Below are positions 36,646-45,563 of a stretch of DNA of 64,000 nt, piece by piece; within the stretch, counting starts at the first letter, position 1, and every line of letters begins with the position of its first letter. The notes under the pieces were generated by a model. It saw only the letters and a program-made list of their open reading frames with translations. It searched no databases and had not been told where the DNA came from. Position numbers and translations under genes: made by a program. The DNA comes from JABWCQ01 sp964587105 (GTDB lineage Bacteria; Electryoneota; RPQS01): the NCBI GenBank assembly GCA_964587105.1, contig CAZPKG010000005.1, positions 148,155 through 212,154 on the forward strand. The letters run 5' to 3'.

Positions 36646-39036
36646 TCAGTACAACTCGACGACTGTGCTGCCGTAGTCATCTTGATTAGCGCCGCCGTCG
36701 TGCATGTGCTTGACGAGCGGATGGCGTTGCAGGAATTCACGTACACGGACTCGCAATGCGCCGGTACCTTTGCCGTGAATGATTTTTACGCTGGGGTATC
36801 GCTGTTCTGATGCCACGGCGAGATAGCGGTCAATCATCGGAACGGCCTCGTCGCCGAGTTTGCCGCGCAGGTCAAGCTCGCCCGTAATACGCTCGTCGGA
36901 CATCTTGACATTGACTTTGATTTGTTCGGATTTCTTCTTCTTGACCAGCTCAGGCATGAACAGTTTTTCCGAATCAAACCACAAGCGGACGCCGTTCATC
37001 TCAACTTCAACTTGCTTGCCGCCGCGCTTCGTGTTTGTGATGACGCCATCGCCTTCCACACCGTCGACGCCAACTCGCAAACCGACTTTGATGGCCTGCG
37101 GTCGTCTGCGCTCAGGAGTCGGCTCTTTGAGTTCTTTGGCGGTCTTGACTTTCTCGACATCGAGTTTTGAGCGCAGTTCGCGGAGTTTCTCACGCGCGGA
37201 TGTGACGGCGGCTTTTTCAGCTTGTTGCTCTTTGATATCGCGAACGAGTTTTTCGATTTCGCCGCGCGAGTCTTCAATCAGCTGCTCAGCTTCAACTAAA
37301 GCTTGCTTGCGGGCTTGCGCTTTGGTGCGTTTCAGGTCTTCCGAGCGCTCTTGATAGAGCTTTGCCAATCCTTCATACTGAGTCATCTTGAGATCGGACT
37401 CTTTGCGCAGCTTTTCATACTCTTCGATCTTGCGCGAGAGTTCGCTGACAAGCTCCTCAAGACCAAGCGCCCCCTTATCAAGAAAATTGCGAGCGCGCGT
37501 CAAGACGCGTTCAGGAAATCCGACACGCTGGGCAATTTCAAGGGCGTAACTTGATCCGGGCAGGCCTTCCCGAAAATGGTATGTCGGCACAAGACTTTCT
37601 TCATCAAACGCCATCGAGCCGTTGACCAAGCCTTCGGTTTCGTGGGCGAAAGCTTTGAGAGCGCCATGATGAGTTGTCACGATGCTCACGGCATTTTGCA
37701 AAGTCCACTCAAGCAGCGTCGCCTGCGCAAGCGCGGCTCCGATGGCAGGATCAGTTGACGACCCGATTTCATCGACGAGCAGCAGCTTGTTGCGTGCGGG
37801 TTCTTCGGTCATTTTTCGTAGCCGCGCAACGTGCCCCGTGAAGGTTGACAGATCTCCTTCGAGCGATTGCGCGTCGCCGATATCGGCCCAGATGCTCTCG
37901 AAGTGCGGGAGTTGACTTCCTGATGACGCTGGAATAAATAACCCTGCGCCGGCCATTAGACTCAATAGTCCAACGGTTTTCAACGCAACGGTTTTGCCGC
38001 CTGCGTTCGGGCCGGAAATTACCACACTGCGAACGGGAGGAACCACTTCAATCGTGAGCGGAACGACCGTTTGCAGTTTGCGCTCGCGGACGCGTTCGAG
38101 CAATAATGGATGCTTGGCGCGCCATAACCGAATGACACCGGAATCGTTTAGCTCCGGCGCAGATGCTTCCCAACGTAATGCCAATCGTGCGCGCGCATAG
38201 AGTTCATCAAACTCGGCCATAATCTCAAGCGAGAGTACGATCTCTTCAAGATGCTCATGCACGAGAGCCGTAAGCTTCAACATGATACGGTGAATCTCGC
38301 GCTTCTCTTCGAGTTCAAGTTGGCGGAGTTTATTCGAGATCGGCAGCGTTTCCACAGGTTCAAGAAAAACCGTTGCGCCGGAAGCGCTCGTGTCCACCAT
38401 CACGCCCTGGACTTTGTGTTTGGCGTCATCGCGCACGGGCAAGACGAGTTTTCCGTCGCGAAAGTTCACGACACTATCCTGCAAGAAGCCCTGGTCGGCC
38501 CATTTTTGCATAATGGAACCCAAGCGATCTTCGAGATGCTTGCTCTCTTTTCTGCGGTCGTGACGCAAACGCTTCAGTTCGGGCGAAGCGTCGTCAAAGA
38601 GTTCTCCGTCTTGATCAATGGCGGACTCGATGGCTTTGGCGATTTTTCCGTGATCCCACAAGCGGTTGGCGAGCCCGGCAAGCTCCGGCAAATACTCACC
38701 GCGAGTGTGCAGTTGTGTGCGGATGCGGTTGTAGCAGGAAATCGTCTCGGCAATTTTGCGCAGCTCGAACGGATCGAGGCTCGCACCCTCGATGCTTGCG
38801 CGGGACAACGATTCGCGCGTGTCGGCCAGTCCATCAATAGGTAAACCGCCATCGGTCTCGGTCAACACACGCACCATCTCTTGCGTGCGAATCAAAAGCA
38901 ATTCCGCGCGGTTTTTCGAGACGGGAACTTCGAGTGCTAAAAGCCGCTCCGCCCCCAAGGGCGAAGCGGCCAATTCTGCGGCAATATTAATCACGCGCTC
39001 CCATTCGAGCGCGTGCAGTGTTTCTTCTCCAATCAT
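36646..39036 (-). CDS. mutS2: Endonuclease MutS2
   Basis: A 796-residue MutS-family ATPase with a C-terminal Smr nuclease domain. The Walker A motif is GPNAGGKTVALKT; the Walker B region reads KLLLVDEIGSSTDPAIG. A long coiled coil follows (about 510-620). The Smr domain carries ELDLRGKLGDEAVPMIDRYL and the HGKGTGALR motif. MutS2 is linked to suppression of recombination and to ribosome rescue. The ATG at 39036 overlaps the CvpA stop as ATGA; a TTG two codons upstream is less likely. Confidence 0.96.
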   Translation of the reverse strand: MIGEETLHALEWERVINIAAELAASPLGAERLLALEVPVSKNRAELLLIRTQEMVRVLTETDGGLPIDGLADTRESLSRASIEGASLDPFELRKIAETISCYNRIRTQLHTRGEYLPELAGLANRLWDHGKIAKAIESAIDQDGELFDDASPELKRLRHDRRKESKHLEDRLGSIMQKWADQGFLQDSVVNFRDGKLVLPVRDDAKHKVQGVMVDTSASGATVFLEPVETLPISNKLRQLELEEKREIHRIMLKLTALVHEHLEEIVLSLEIMAEFDELYARARLALRWEASAPELNDSGVIRLWRAKHPLLLERVRERKLQTVVPLTIEVVPPVRSVVISGPNAGGKTVALKTVGLLSLMAGAGLFIPASSGSQLPHFESIWADIGDAQSLEGDLSTFTGHVARLRKMTEEPARNKLLLVDEIGSSTDPAIGAALAQATLLEWTLQNAVSIVTTHHGALKAFAHETEGLVNGSMAFDEESLVPTYHFREGLPGSSYALEIAQRVGFPERVLTRARNFLDKGALGLEELVSELSRKIEEYEKLRKESDLKMTQYEGLAKLYQERSEDLKRTKAQARKQALVEAEQLIEDSRGEIEKLVRDIKEQQAEKAAVTSAREKLRELRSKLDVEKVKTAKELKEPTPERRRPQAIKVGLRVGVDGVEGDGVITNTKRGGKQVEVEMNGVRLWFDSEKLFMPELVKKKKSEQIKVNVKMSDERITGELDLRGKLGDEAVPMIDRYLAVASEQRYPSVKIIHGKGTGALRVRVREFLQRHPLVKHMHDGGANQDDYGSTVVELY

Positions 39037-39530
39037 ACCCAATTACGTTTTTCCCAATTCTCCCAGTGCGTGATGTCGTATGCTACTTTCTTGCCGACCC
39101 GAATCAATTTTGATTTGTTCATGAACTCGCTCATGTGCCCGCTCGCATCGGCCCATTGAATCACGAGCACAAGCGCTGCCAGCAGAAAAATTCCTTTCGC
39201 GGTTCCGCCGAACAAACCGAGTATTCGATCCGGCCATTTCAGTTTTGTTCCGTCAATCCACGTGTGCAATCGATGACCAAAATAGGCAAACACAAGATAG
39301 ATGAGCAGGAAGAACAACAGAAACACCAGTCCCGACGCCCACCGCAATTCCCAACCCGGATCGGCAAAGCGGCCCGCAAGTTCCTGCAACTGATCGCGGA
39401 ATAACAGCGTCATGAGCAAGCTTGCCGCAAGTCCGATGGTAATCATCAGCTCGAACAAAAAGCCGCGCCGGATTCCGCCAATGCCGAAACCGATGAGCAG
39501 GAAGATGATTAGGATATCTAAGATGTGCAT
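39033..39530 (-). CDS. CvpA family membrane protein
   Basis: A 165-residue protein with four predicted membrane helices. The start (ILDILIIFLLIGFGIGGIRRGF) and the WPDRILGLFGGTAKGIF segment are typical of CvpA. The family is named for colicin V production but is mostly of unknown role, near cell-wall and peptidoglycan genes. It lies between the amidase-like gene (9 bases upstream) and mutS2 (ATGA overlap), a combination also seen in other bacteria. Confidence 0.88.
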   Translation of the reverse strand: MHILDILIIFLLIGFGIGGIRRGFLFELMITIGLAASLLMTLLFRDQLQELAGRFADPGWELRWASGLVFLLFFLLIYLVFAYFGHRLHTWIDGTKLKWPDRILGLFGGTAKGIFLLAALVLVIQWADASGHMSEFMNKSKLIRVGKKVAYDITHWENWEKRNWV

Positions 39531-39539
39531 GTTCGAGAA

Positions 39540-40289
39540 TTATTCCGGCACTTGACCAAATCCAAGTAGTTTTTCCATTCGGCTGAACACGTATGAAAAG
39601 CCTTGCACCTTCGGGCTTTTGTTGCCTTCGATGGTGTAAAGAAATCCGTCTTTGACGGAATGAACAAGTCCAACGTGCCCTTGCCAACCGTCTGCTCTGA
39701 CACGCCACCAAACAACGACGTCGCCGGGCTCAGGCGAGTAGCCGCTTTGTGGTTCGTGAGCCCAACCTCGGCTTTTGAATTGCTTAAGAATATCGCGGGC
39801 GCCGAGTGAGTAGTTGAAGGGACAGCCGCCGGAGTTTTGATCATAACACCAACTTGTAAAAGCGGCGCACCAACTTGATCCTTCTGGGCCGAATCCGTTC
39901 AAGTATTTCCGAACCCATTTACCTTTGTTGTTCCCGCCTTCTTCACCGGCACCGGCTTTTAGTTCGCCGATTGCAATTTTGAGCGCGGCTCGTCCGAACG
40001 CACTTCCGCCTAATGCAGCAGGCGGCATTTTGGTGAAGTCAACTGCGCTGACGGGTTCAATGAGCGGTTTACGATGTGTCAGACTCCACCATGTCAAAGG
40101 ACCGACTTTTCCATCCACCACGAGCGGTTGGCCAAGTTGATCGAGATTCTGGGATTGGAATGCTCTGACTGCATTCTTGGTTTTTGTCCCGAAATCGCCA
40201 TCAACTTCGACAGGATAACCGCGTTCATTCAACAATCGTTGCAGTTCGCGGACTTCTGCGCCGCGCGATCCAATGGTAAGTTGGGACAT
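39540..40289 (-). CDS. Peptidoglycan-binding domain plus CHAP-like amidase
   Basis: A 249-residue protein. Residues 1-70 form a PG_binding_1 fold (SRGAEVRELQRLLNERGYP, DGDFGTKTKNAVRAFQ). Residues about 100-245 resemble a CHAP amidase, with Cys141 (SSWCAAF), His205 (GHVGLVH) and an asparagine-containing IEGN segment as likely catalytic residues. A GGGGAGAG site precedes the ATG. No signal peptide is visible, so it may be cytoplasmic, exported another way, or phage-derived. It is probably a cell-wall hydrolase. Confidence 0.85.
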   Translation of the reverse strand: MSQLTIGSRGAEVRELQRLLNERGYPVEVDGDFGTKTKNAVRAFQSQNLDQLGQPLVVDGKVGPLTWWSLTHRKPLIEPVSAVDFTKMPPAALGGSAFGRAALKIAIGELKAGAGEEGGNNKGKWVRKYLNGFGPEGSSWCAAFTSWCYDQNSGGCPFNYSLGARDILKQFKSRGWAHEPQSGYSPEPGDVVVWWRVRADGWQGHVGLVHSVKDGFLYTIEGNKSPKVQGFSYVFSRMEKLLGFGQVPE

Positions 40290-40376
40290 TGGTTACTCTC
40301 CCCTGAAAGACAGAATTGTCGCGTTGCTCTATGGCAGTAAGATACCCAAGCGCGAGCAATCGTGCAATACATTTAC

Positions 40377-40411
40377 AAAAAAATCGCCCGAGCAGGAAGC
40401 TGTCGGGCGAT
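40377..40411 (-). terminator. Intrinsic terminator of rpsU
   Basis: The stem ATCGCCCGA / TCGGGCGAT is followed on the minus strand by a run of T, 20 to 50 bases after the rpsU stop. Confidence 0.9.
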
Positions 40412-40430
40412 TATGGAATGCGTTCAGAAC

Positions 40431-40631
40431 TTAGCGGTTACGCAGAATTCGGTTGATTTTACGAATCTTACGTTCGGTCTGGCTGCGTTCGCGCTTGGCC
40501 GTTTCACACGGTTTTTCGTAGAATTGGCGGCGGCGGACTTCGGAGAGGATTCCGGACTTTTCACAGGCCTTCTGAAAGCGGCGCACAAGACGCTCCATGG
40601 GTTCACCCTCACGGGCTTTGACGAATGGCAT
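40431..40631 (-). CDS. rpsU: 30S ribosomal protein bS21
   Basis: A 66-residue basic protein matching bS21 (MPFVKAREGEPMERLVRRF, FYEKPCETAKRE). The Shine-Dalgarno site AAGGAGGTGA (40651-40642) matches the classical 16S tail over ten bases, although in Bacteroidetes bS21 relates to a hidden anti-SD. A canonical promoter and terminator frame the gene, so it is monocistronic. Confidence 0.96.
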   Translation of the reverse strand: MPFVKAREGEPMERLVRRFQKACEKSGILSEVRRRQFYEKPCETAKRERSQTERKIRKINRILRNR

Positions 40632-40689
40632 GGCTAAAAGTTCACCTCCTTCCGGACAGCGGTTAGTTCATGGTTTTGAATAGACACAT

Positions 40690-40718
40690 AAGATACAATG
40701 TCCGGGCCAGAGATGCAA
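40690..40718 (-). promoter_or_regulatory. Sigma70-like promoter of rpsU
   Basis: On the minus strand TTGCAT (40718-40713), a 17-base spacer, then TATCTT (40695-40690). It ends about 60 bases upstream of the rpsU start. Confidence 0.7.
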
Positions 40719-40901
40719 CTCTGTAGCACTTAAGTGCAATAATGCAGAATAAATAGCAAAATTGCGCCTCTCAATTTTAGACTTGTTTATCCTAAATAAA
40801 GTAATTTCTGTAATTAAGAGTGAAACGGTCGAGAAAGCAGGTTATTGATTTCCAACCTCCTTGGCAGTATCTTGTGGGTAACCTACGTGAGGAACACATT
40901 A

Positions 40902-42254
40902 ATGAAGAAGATATTTTTGTCACGCGGCGCGGCCGCACCCTGGCTACTGTTCATATTGAGTGCCATCGGCGTCTTGGCTCTTGTCTGGCTGCTAACGGAT
41001 ATTTTTGAGAAGAAACAGGAGTCGCGATACTCCTATATAAAGACGCAGGAAATCGCTTGGGGTGAACCCGACCCCGACAAATGGAAAGCGAATTTTCCGC
41101 GCGAGTATGCAGCCTACATGAAAACGCTCAAGACCTCTGAGCTTGCGAAGATCAGCCCGTACGCACGCTATGGTGGATCAGAGCAGGTCTCGAACTTAGA
41201 AAAAGATCCGCGTATGAAACGGCTGTTCGCCGGCTATGCATTTGCGGTGGAATACAATGAAGATCGCGGACACATGAACGCCGTGCCGGACATGGTCAAC
41301 ATTAAGCGGCTTGGCGACAAGAAGCCGGGGACGTGCATGACCTGCAAGAGTCCGCAGGTGCCGTTGTTTATCGAAGAGCATGGGGCAGAAGCGTTCTATA
41401 ATACGCCCGTGAAAGACCTTGTCGAGAAGCACGGTTTCAAGCACTCGATTTCATGCGGCGATTGTCACAACTCGGAAACGATGGAGTTGCTTGTTCGGAG
41501 GCCGGCTTATATTGAAGCGCAGGCGAAGCGCGGAATCGACATTTCGACACACGAACAAAATCTGAAACGTACCGATGCCTGCGCGCAATGTCACGTAGAA
41601 TACTATTGGCCGAAAGAGACGAAGTATCTGACGTTCCCGTGGGCAAAAGGTACTTCGATTGACTCGATTGAAGCATACTATGATTCTATCGGCTTCTATG
41701 ACTGGGTGCACGCCGAAACCGGCGCTCACATGGTCAAGATGCAGCATCCCGAATATGAAATGTGGAGCAGCGGTATTCACTCACGCAGCGGCGTGGGATG
41801 CGCGGATTGCCACATGCCTTATACTCGTGACGGATCAATTAAGGTGACGGATCACTGGATTCGCTCCCCTTATATGAATTTGACGAACGCTTGTTTAACT
41901 TGCCATCGTGACAGCGAAGATGAGATGGCATCACGCATCCGCGAAATTCAGGACCGCACATACAACTTGATGGATCGGTCCGAAGTTGCTCTGATTGCGG
42001 CGATTGACGCCATTAAGGCGGCGGTTGAAGCGGGAGCAACGGAGGAAGAGCTTGCCGAGTGCCGCCATTTGCATCGCCGATCACATATCCGCTGGGACTT
42101 TGTGTCGGCGGAGAACTCGATGGGGTTCCACAGTCCGCAGGAAGCCACACGCATGCTGGGTGACGCGATTGATTTTGCACGTCAGGCAGAGCTTTCTGCC
42201 ACGAAACTTTTGGCCAAACACGGTAAGCTCGAAGTCGCTGCGGTCGTGAAGTAA
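40902..42254 (+). CDS. nrfA: Ammonia-forming cytochrome c nitrite reductase
   Basis: Reduces nitrite to ammonium with six electrons. Five haem motifs are present: the lysine-ligated active-site CMTCK (Cys145-Lys149), then CGDCH, CAQCH, CADCH and CLTCH. A single N-terminal membrane anchor or uncleaved signal segment spans about residues 12-33. The start at 40902 (MKKIFLSRG) has GAGGA 8 bases upstream; the 19 codons before it look non-coding. The 450-residue length is normal. It is followed after 15 bases by nrfH, so electrons come from the quinol pool. Confidence 0.97.
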   Translation: MKKIFLSRGAAAPWLLFILSAIGVLALVWLLTDIFEKKQESRYSYIKTQEIAWGEPDPDKWKANFPREYAAYMKTLKTSELAKISPYARYGGSEQVSNLEKDPRMKRLFAGYAFAVEYNEDRGHMNAVPDMVNIKRLGDKKPGTCMTCKSPQVPLFIEEHGAEAFYNTPVKDLVEKHGFKHSISCGDCHNSETMELLVRRPAYIEAQAKRGIDISTHEQNLKRTDACAQCHVEYYWPKETKYLTFPWAKGTSIDSIEAYYDSIGFYDWVHAETGAHMVKMQHPEYEMWSSGIHSRSGVGCADCHMPYTRDGSIKVTDHWIRSPYMNLTNACLTCHRDSEDEMASRIREIQDRTYNLMDRSEVALIAAIDAIKAAVEAGATEEELAECRHLHRRSHIRWDFVSAENSMGFHSPQEATRMLGDAIDFARQAELSATKLLAKHGKLEVAAVVK

Positions 42255-42269
42255 TCCATGGAGGGCAAA

Positions 42270-42728
42270 ATGAACAAACCCTCATATCTCGTTGCGCTGA
42301 CGGCGATTTTGATGGGCGCTTTTGTCGCGATTGGCGGATACCTTGCATACTACAGCAAGGCATACTCATACATGCAAGATGATCCGATGGCATGTATGAA
42401 CTGCCATGTCATGAAAGATGCTTACGACGGCTGGAAAGTTTCAAGCCACCGTAATGTTACATGCAATCAATGTCACACACCGAGTGATTTCGTCGGCAAG
42501 TATGCCACAAAAATGGAGCACGGCGCACGACACTCATATGTGTTCACGTTCGGTGATCCGCAGTTGATGCGGCTGAAAGAGTCAGGTGAAGATATTGTGA
42601 CGGACAATTGCGTCGCGTGTCATCAGACGATGGTGAACTCGATTTTACCTGAACATGCTAACGAGCGGCGGTGTTTGCAATGCCATGAAGGCGTCGCGCA
42701 CGGACGGATGGCGAACCGGAGAAGATAG
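42270..42728 (+). CDS. nrfH: NrfH-type tetrahaem cytochrome c quinol dehydrogenase
   Basis: A 152-residue NapC/NrfH-type protein that anchors NrfA to the membrane and passes on quinol electrons. One N-terminal helix (YLVALTAILMGAFVAIGGYL) is followed by four haem motifs: CMNCH, CNQCH, CVACH and CLQCH. The ATG at 42270 is preferred, as GGAGG (42260-42264) lies 5 bases before it; an ATG at 42258 precedes that site. It follows nrfA, whereas nrfH comes first in most nrfHA operons. Confidence 0.95.
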   Translation: MNKPSYLVALTAILMGAFVAIGGYLAYYSKAYSYMQDDPMACMNCHVMKDAYDGWKVSSHRNVTCNQCHTPSDFVGKYATKMEHGARHSYVFTFGDPQLMRLKESGEDIVTDNCVACHQTMVNSILPEHANERRCLQCHEGVAHGRMANRRR

Positions 42729-42749
42729 CCCGAAAAAAGGAATATACTA

Positions 42750-42780
42750 AGAAAGCCCGCTCGATTTGAGCGGGCTTTCT
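42750..42780. terminator. Bidirectional intrinsic terminator
   Basis: A 13-base stem AGAAAGCCCGCTC with its complement and a GATTT loop lies between the convergent nrfH (+) and DUF3078-like (-) genes. Confidence 0.9.
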
Positions 42781-42827
42781 ACATTCTGATTCCGGCGCGG
42801 CGTGGACGCCCCGCTCGGCGAACAAAA

Positions 42828-43754
42828 CTACTTTTCTGCGGCCTTATCGAAATTGGCCCAGTTGTACACCAAGCCGATATTCAAACCTTGCTTCAAGCGT
42901 CCGCCGAGGTCGATCTCTTTATCATACAAAAGCTGCCACGAGAAACCGACATTGATAAGCGATGACACTTTCACGCGCAGGCTGTTGTCCCAATTCAAAT
43001 CGGCGGTTTTCCAATAGTCATTGGGAAGTTCGTCGGATTTTGAATTGAAGAAAGATTGAAAGACCGTCAGCTTCGAGTTAAAACTGTACTTACTCTTGGC
43101 ATTACCGAGCAGCAAATCCGTCACCCATTCAGCGCCGCCATCCACAGTTGTTTCGGATAGAGTCTCAGGTGAAGATGTCGAATCCGCCGGATCGTCAAAA
43201 CGTGTGAAGCGTTCACGCAAACCCAAACCGATACGCGACGTGAGCAGGGTCTTGTCCGGAACTTCAACAATCGTGCGGGCAAGACCAGACGACTCGGTGA
43301 ACTCAAGCGGATTGACGTAGCGCGTATTGTACGGGCTTGACGCATCAAGAAACTGCGATTCAACGGAGAGCGCGAAGTACGGATCCGCAAACCAACCTTT
43401 TGTTAGACGCAAAATTGCATCGCCGCGAATCTTGTCTTCAGATTTCGTCGGTGATTGCCAATCTTTTGTCTCTTTGTCCTGAATATGCGTTTGTCCGAAC
43501 GAGAGCTTCCAATCGTATTGGTTATACCAATTACGCGTAAGCTGCCGTTTGGTCATGCTGGTATAGAATGCCACCCAATTGATCGAGCCGGCTTCCCCAC
43601 CGGTCCAGTTATCGGAGTATGCGGTTTGCGTCGTAACAATTCCGGTTGAGACGTCCACTTTCCACGGGCCGGGTTCCGGTTGTGCGGCGCGAACGGACGA
43701 TACAGTTACAAATAGCGCGAGAATACAGAGTGAAAATTTAGTCAAGGTGTTCAT
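42828..43754 (-). CDS. DUF3078-like outer-membrane protein
   Basis: A 308-residue exported protein with a signal peptide (1-23). WTGGEAGSINWVAFYTS and the strands that follow match DUF3078, a barrel family common in FCB bacteria. The end (NIGLVYNWANFDKAAEK) fits a small barrel. The function of the family is not known. It lies 8 bases after mscL, in the same direction. Confidence 0.8.
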   Translation of the reverse strand: MNTLTKFSLCILALFVTVSSVRAAQPEPGPWKVDVSTGIVTTQTAYSDNWTGGEAGSINWVAFYTSMTKRQLTRNWYNQYDWKLSFGQTHIQDKETKDWQSPTKSEDKIRGDAILRLTKGWFADPYFALSVESQFLDASSPYNTRYVNPLEFTESSGLARTIVEVPDKTLLTSRIGLGLRERFTRFDDPADSTSSPETLSETTVDGGAEWVTDLLLGNAKSKYSFNSKLTVFQSFFNSKSDELPNDYWKTADLNWDNSLRVKVSSLINVGFSWQLLYDKEIDLGGRLKQGLNIGLVYNWANFDKAAEK

Positions 43755-43762
43755 CGTACAAA

Positions 43763-44191
43763 TTATTTTTTCTTCAACAGGTCGCGGATTTCTTCAAGCA
43801 GGACTTCGGACTTCGGCGGCGCAGGTGGAGTAGCGGGAGCAGCTTCTTGTTTTCTGCGCGCGGCGTTAGCAGCTTTCACAACCATGAAGATTGCAAATGC
43901 CGTGATCAAGAAAGTGATAATCGTGTTAAACCACTCACCCCAAGCCATCACAATAGCTCCAGCGCTCTTTGCAGCTGCGATGGAAGCATATGGTCCGGGT
44001 GCAGCGCCTTCTTTCAATACCAAGAAGATATTTGAGAAGTCAACATTGCCCAACACAAGGCCAAGCGGCGGCATCAAAATACCGTCCACGAGCTTACCAA
44101 CAATTGGCCCAAACGCAGCACCCATGATAATACCAACAGCCATGTCGAGTACGTTGCCGCGCATTACGAACTCTTTGAATTCCTTAAACAT
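43763..44191 (-). CDS. mscL: Large-conductance mechanosensitive channel
   Basis: A 142-residue two-helix channel that opens under hypo-osmotic stress. Helix 1 (VLDMAVGIIMGAAFGPIVGKL) carries the conserved pore-lining glycines, and helix 2 (FNTIITFLITAFAIFMVVKA) is followed by a proline- and alanine-rich linker and a C-terminal amphipathic bundle helix (EVLLEEIRDLLKKK). Length and order are normal. Confidence 0.96.
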   Translation of the reverse strand: MFKEFKEFVMRGNVLDMAVGIIMGAAFGPIVGKLVDGILMPPLGLVLGNVDFSNIFLVLKEGAAPGPYASIAAAKSAGAIVMAWGEWFNTIITFLITAFAIFMVVKAANAARRKQEAAPATPPAPPKSEVLLEEIRDLLKKK

Positions 44192-44273
44192 ACGTTTCTC
44201 CTTTTGGGGTTAGGGAAGCGATTTGAATATAGGGTATTCTATGTAATTAGTCAATTTGTCCGTACTAAACAAA

Positions 44274-44298
44274 AAGAACCGCTTTGTCAGCGGTTCTT
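44274..44298 (-). terminator. Intrinsic terminator
   Basis: The stem AAGAACCGCT / AGCGGTTCTT with a five-base loop is followed by T-rich sequence on the minus strand, just after the gene ending at 44325. Confidence 0.85.
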
Positions 44299-44324
44299 CG
44301 TCATTCTAATCGGAGCTTACGTAT

Positions 44325-45215
44325 TTAGTAATCGTCGTCTCCACCGGAGTCATCCGATCCTCCGTAGCCAGAGTAATCTTCATCCTTCTTGCGTTGAGCA
44401 ACGCGCTTCTTCAGGCAATTGAAACAAACTTTTTCAATGGAGAGCCAACCATATTGTTGTCCGCAATCGGCACACGTCTGCATGCGCGGCGCCAGCCGTT
44501 TCGGGCGGGGAGGCAATTGTGATACTGGAGCAGGCGGCGGACCGGCAAGTTCAGGATCAAGAATCAACGCGCTGGAGAAAGGATCGAGATCGTCGAGGAT
44601 TTCCACATCCTCGACCTCATCAACTTCTTCCATGTCTTCTTCAAGGAATTCTTCGGTCGCGCTACGCTTGCGCGCACGCACACCTTTCTTTCCACCGTCT
44701 TTCTTACGACTGCGCGCAGGACGGTCATCGTCGTCCGCATCTTCATCATCGTCAAAGTCGTCGGCGTCAATTTCGTCGTCTTCATCATCATCAAGGTCAT
44801 TTACAGCCTTCTTGCGATTCTTCCCCGGAAACTTCTCTTCCTTGTCGATGATATCGTCATCTTCTTCGTCGAGAATATCAGGCTTTCCTTTACGCACGCG
44901 CTTTGCGGGCTTTGTTTCTTCAACCTCGACAACAGGCGCCGCTTTCGCAGGTGATTTCTTCTTTGCGGCAGCCTTGGCTTCCGCGACAGGCTTAAATTCT
45001 TCCTTGACGGCTTCAACCGTTTCCGGAGCTTCTGGCTTTTTGCTCTTTATAGTTTTGGGCAATTTTTCTGGAGTTTTTTTAGCTGGAGGTTTTGGTGAGG
45101 CAGGCTTCGTCGATTTTGCTCGTGCCGTTCCCTTCTCCGCAGGCTTAGCCTTGGAGACGGCAGATTTCTTGCTCTTTTCAGCTTTCGAGGGGGGTGTTTT
45201 TGCCCGCGTGGCCAT
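44325..45215 (-). CDS. Lys/Ala-rich, then Asp-rich protein with C-terminal zinc ribbon
   Basis: A 296-residue low-complexity protein. The start at 45215 (MATRAKTPPSKAEKSKK) has GAGG 10 bases upstream; the frame continues 36 codons upstream with no similar composition. The N-terminal 100 residues are lysine-, alanine- and proline-rich, like histone H1-type bacterial proteins. About residues 115-190 are strongly acidic (DDDEDDEIDADDFDDDEDAD). The C-terminus carries a CADCGQQYGWLSIEKVCFNC zinc-ribbon and a Gly/Asp tail. Nucleic-acid or RNA-polymerase binding is plausible. Its family is not recognised. Confidence 0.8.
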   Translation of the reverse strand: MATRAKTPPSKAEKSKKSAVSKAKPAEKGTARAKSTKPASPKPPAKKTPEKLPKTIKSKKPEAPETVEAVKEEFKPVAEAKAAAKKKSPAKAAPVVEVEETKPAKRVRKGKPDILDEEDDDIIDKEEKFPGKNRKKAVNDLDDDEDDEIDADDFDDDEDADDDDRPARSRKKDGGKKGVRARKRSATEEFLEEDMEEVDEVEDVEILDDLDPFSSALILDPELAGPPPAPVSQLPPRPKRLAPRMQTCADCGQQYGWLSIEKVCFNCLKKRVAQRKKDEDYSGYGGSDDSGGDDDY

Positions 45216-45563
45216 AAGCAGCATACCTCGTTTCGAACTATTGGTGCGATCGGTGCAGTCAGATAGACCAAAAACCCGCATCACTGCCGACAGGTTCCCG
45301 GTCGGAAGTGGCAAATATAGCACCGTTTTGCCAAAGGCGAACCAATATAGCCGACCGCAGGCACCCAGTCAAGAGTATAGCCGATTGTTTTCTATGAACC
45401 TGACAGATGGGGAACAAATTTAAAACTTTGTTTATAAATAATTTGAAGTGAAATCTTGTTTTAATATTCAACGCTCTCTGGAGGCAAGGAAGCTTCCAGC
45501 TCAGCTTGTTGGGATGGCACCTTACTTGCACTTAGACCTTTCATTCAATCTTCTGACAAGCTT
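45216..45563. other. Intergenic region between divergent genes
   Basis: A 348-base gap upstream of both the acidic/zinc-ribbon gene (-) and the histidine kinase gene (+). It must hold divergent promoters, but only a weak candidate was seen for the kinase (TTGAAG 45443-45448, TATTCA 45465-45470, 16-base spacer). Nothing else is supported. Confidence 0.5.

Noticed and set aside
36860..37354. 164-residue plus-strand ORF inside mutS2
   Set aside because: It is a shadow of the Walker and coiled-coil coding sequence and has skewed serine-rich composition.
40785..40810. FNR-like palindrome upstream of nrfA
   Set aside because: The TTTAT-N5-ATAAA inverted repeat does not match the FNR half-sites TTGAT/ATCAA.
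44419..45423. 334-residue serine-rich ORF on the plus strand
   Set aside because: It is the complement of the lysine- and aspartate-rich gene on the minus strand and shows low-complexity serine runs expected of such a shadow.
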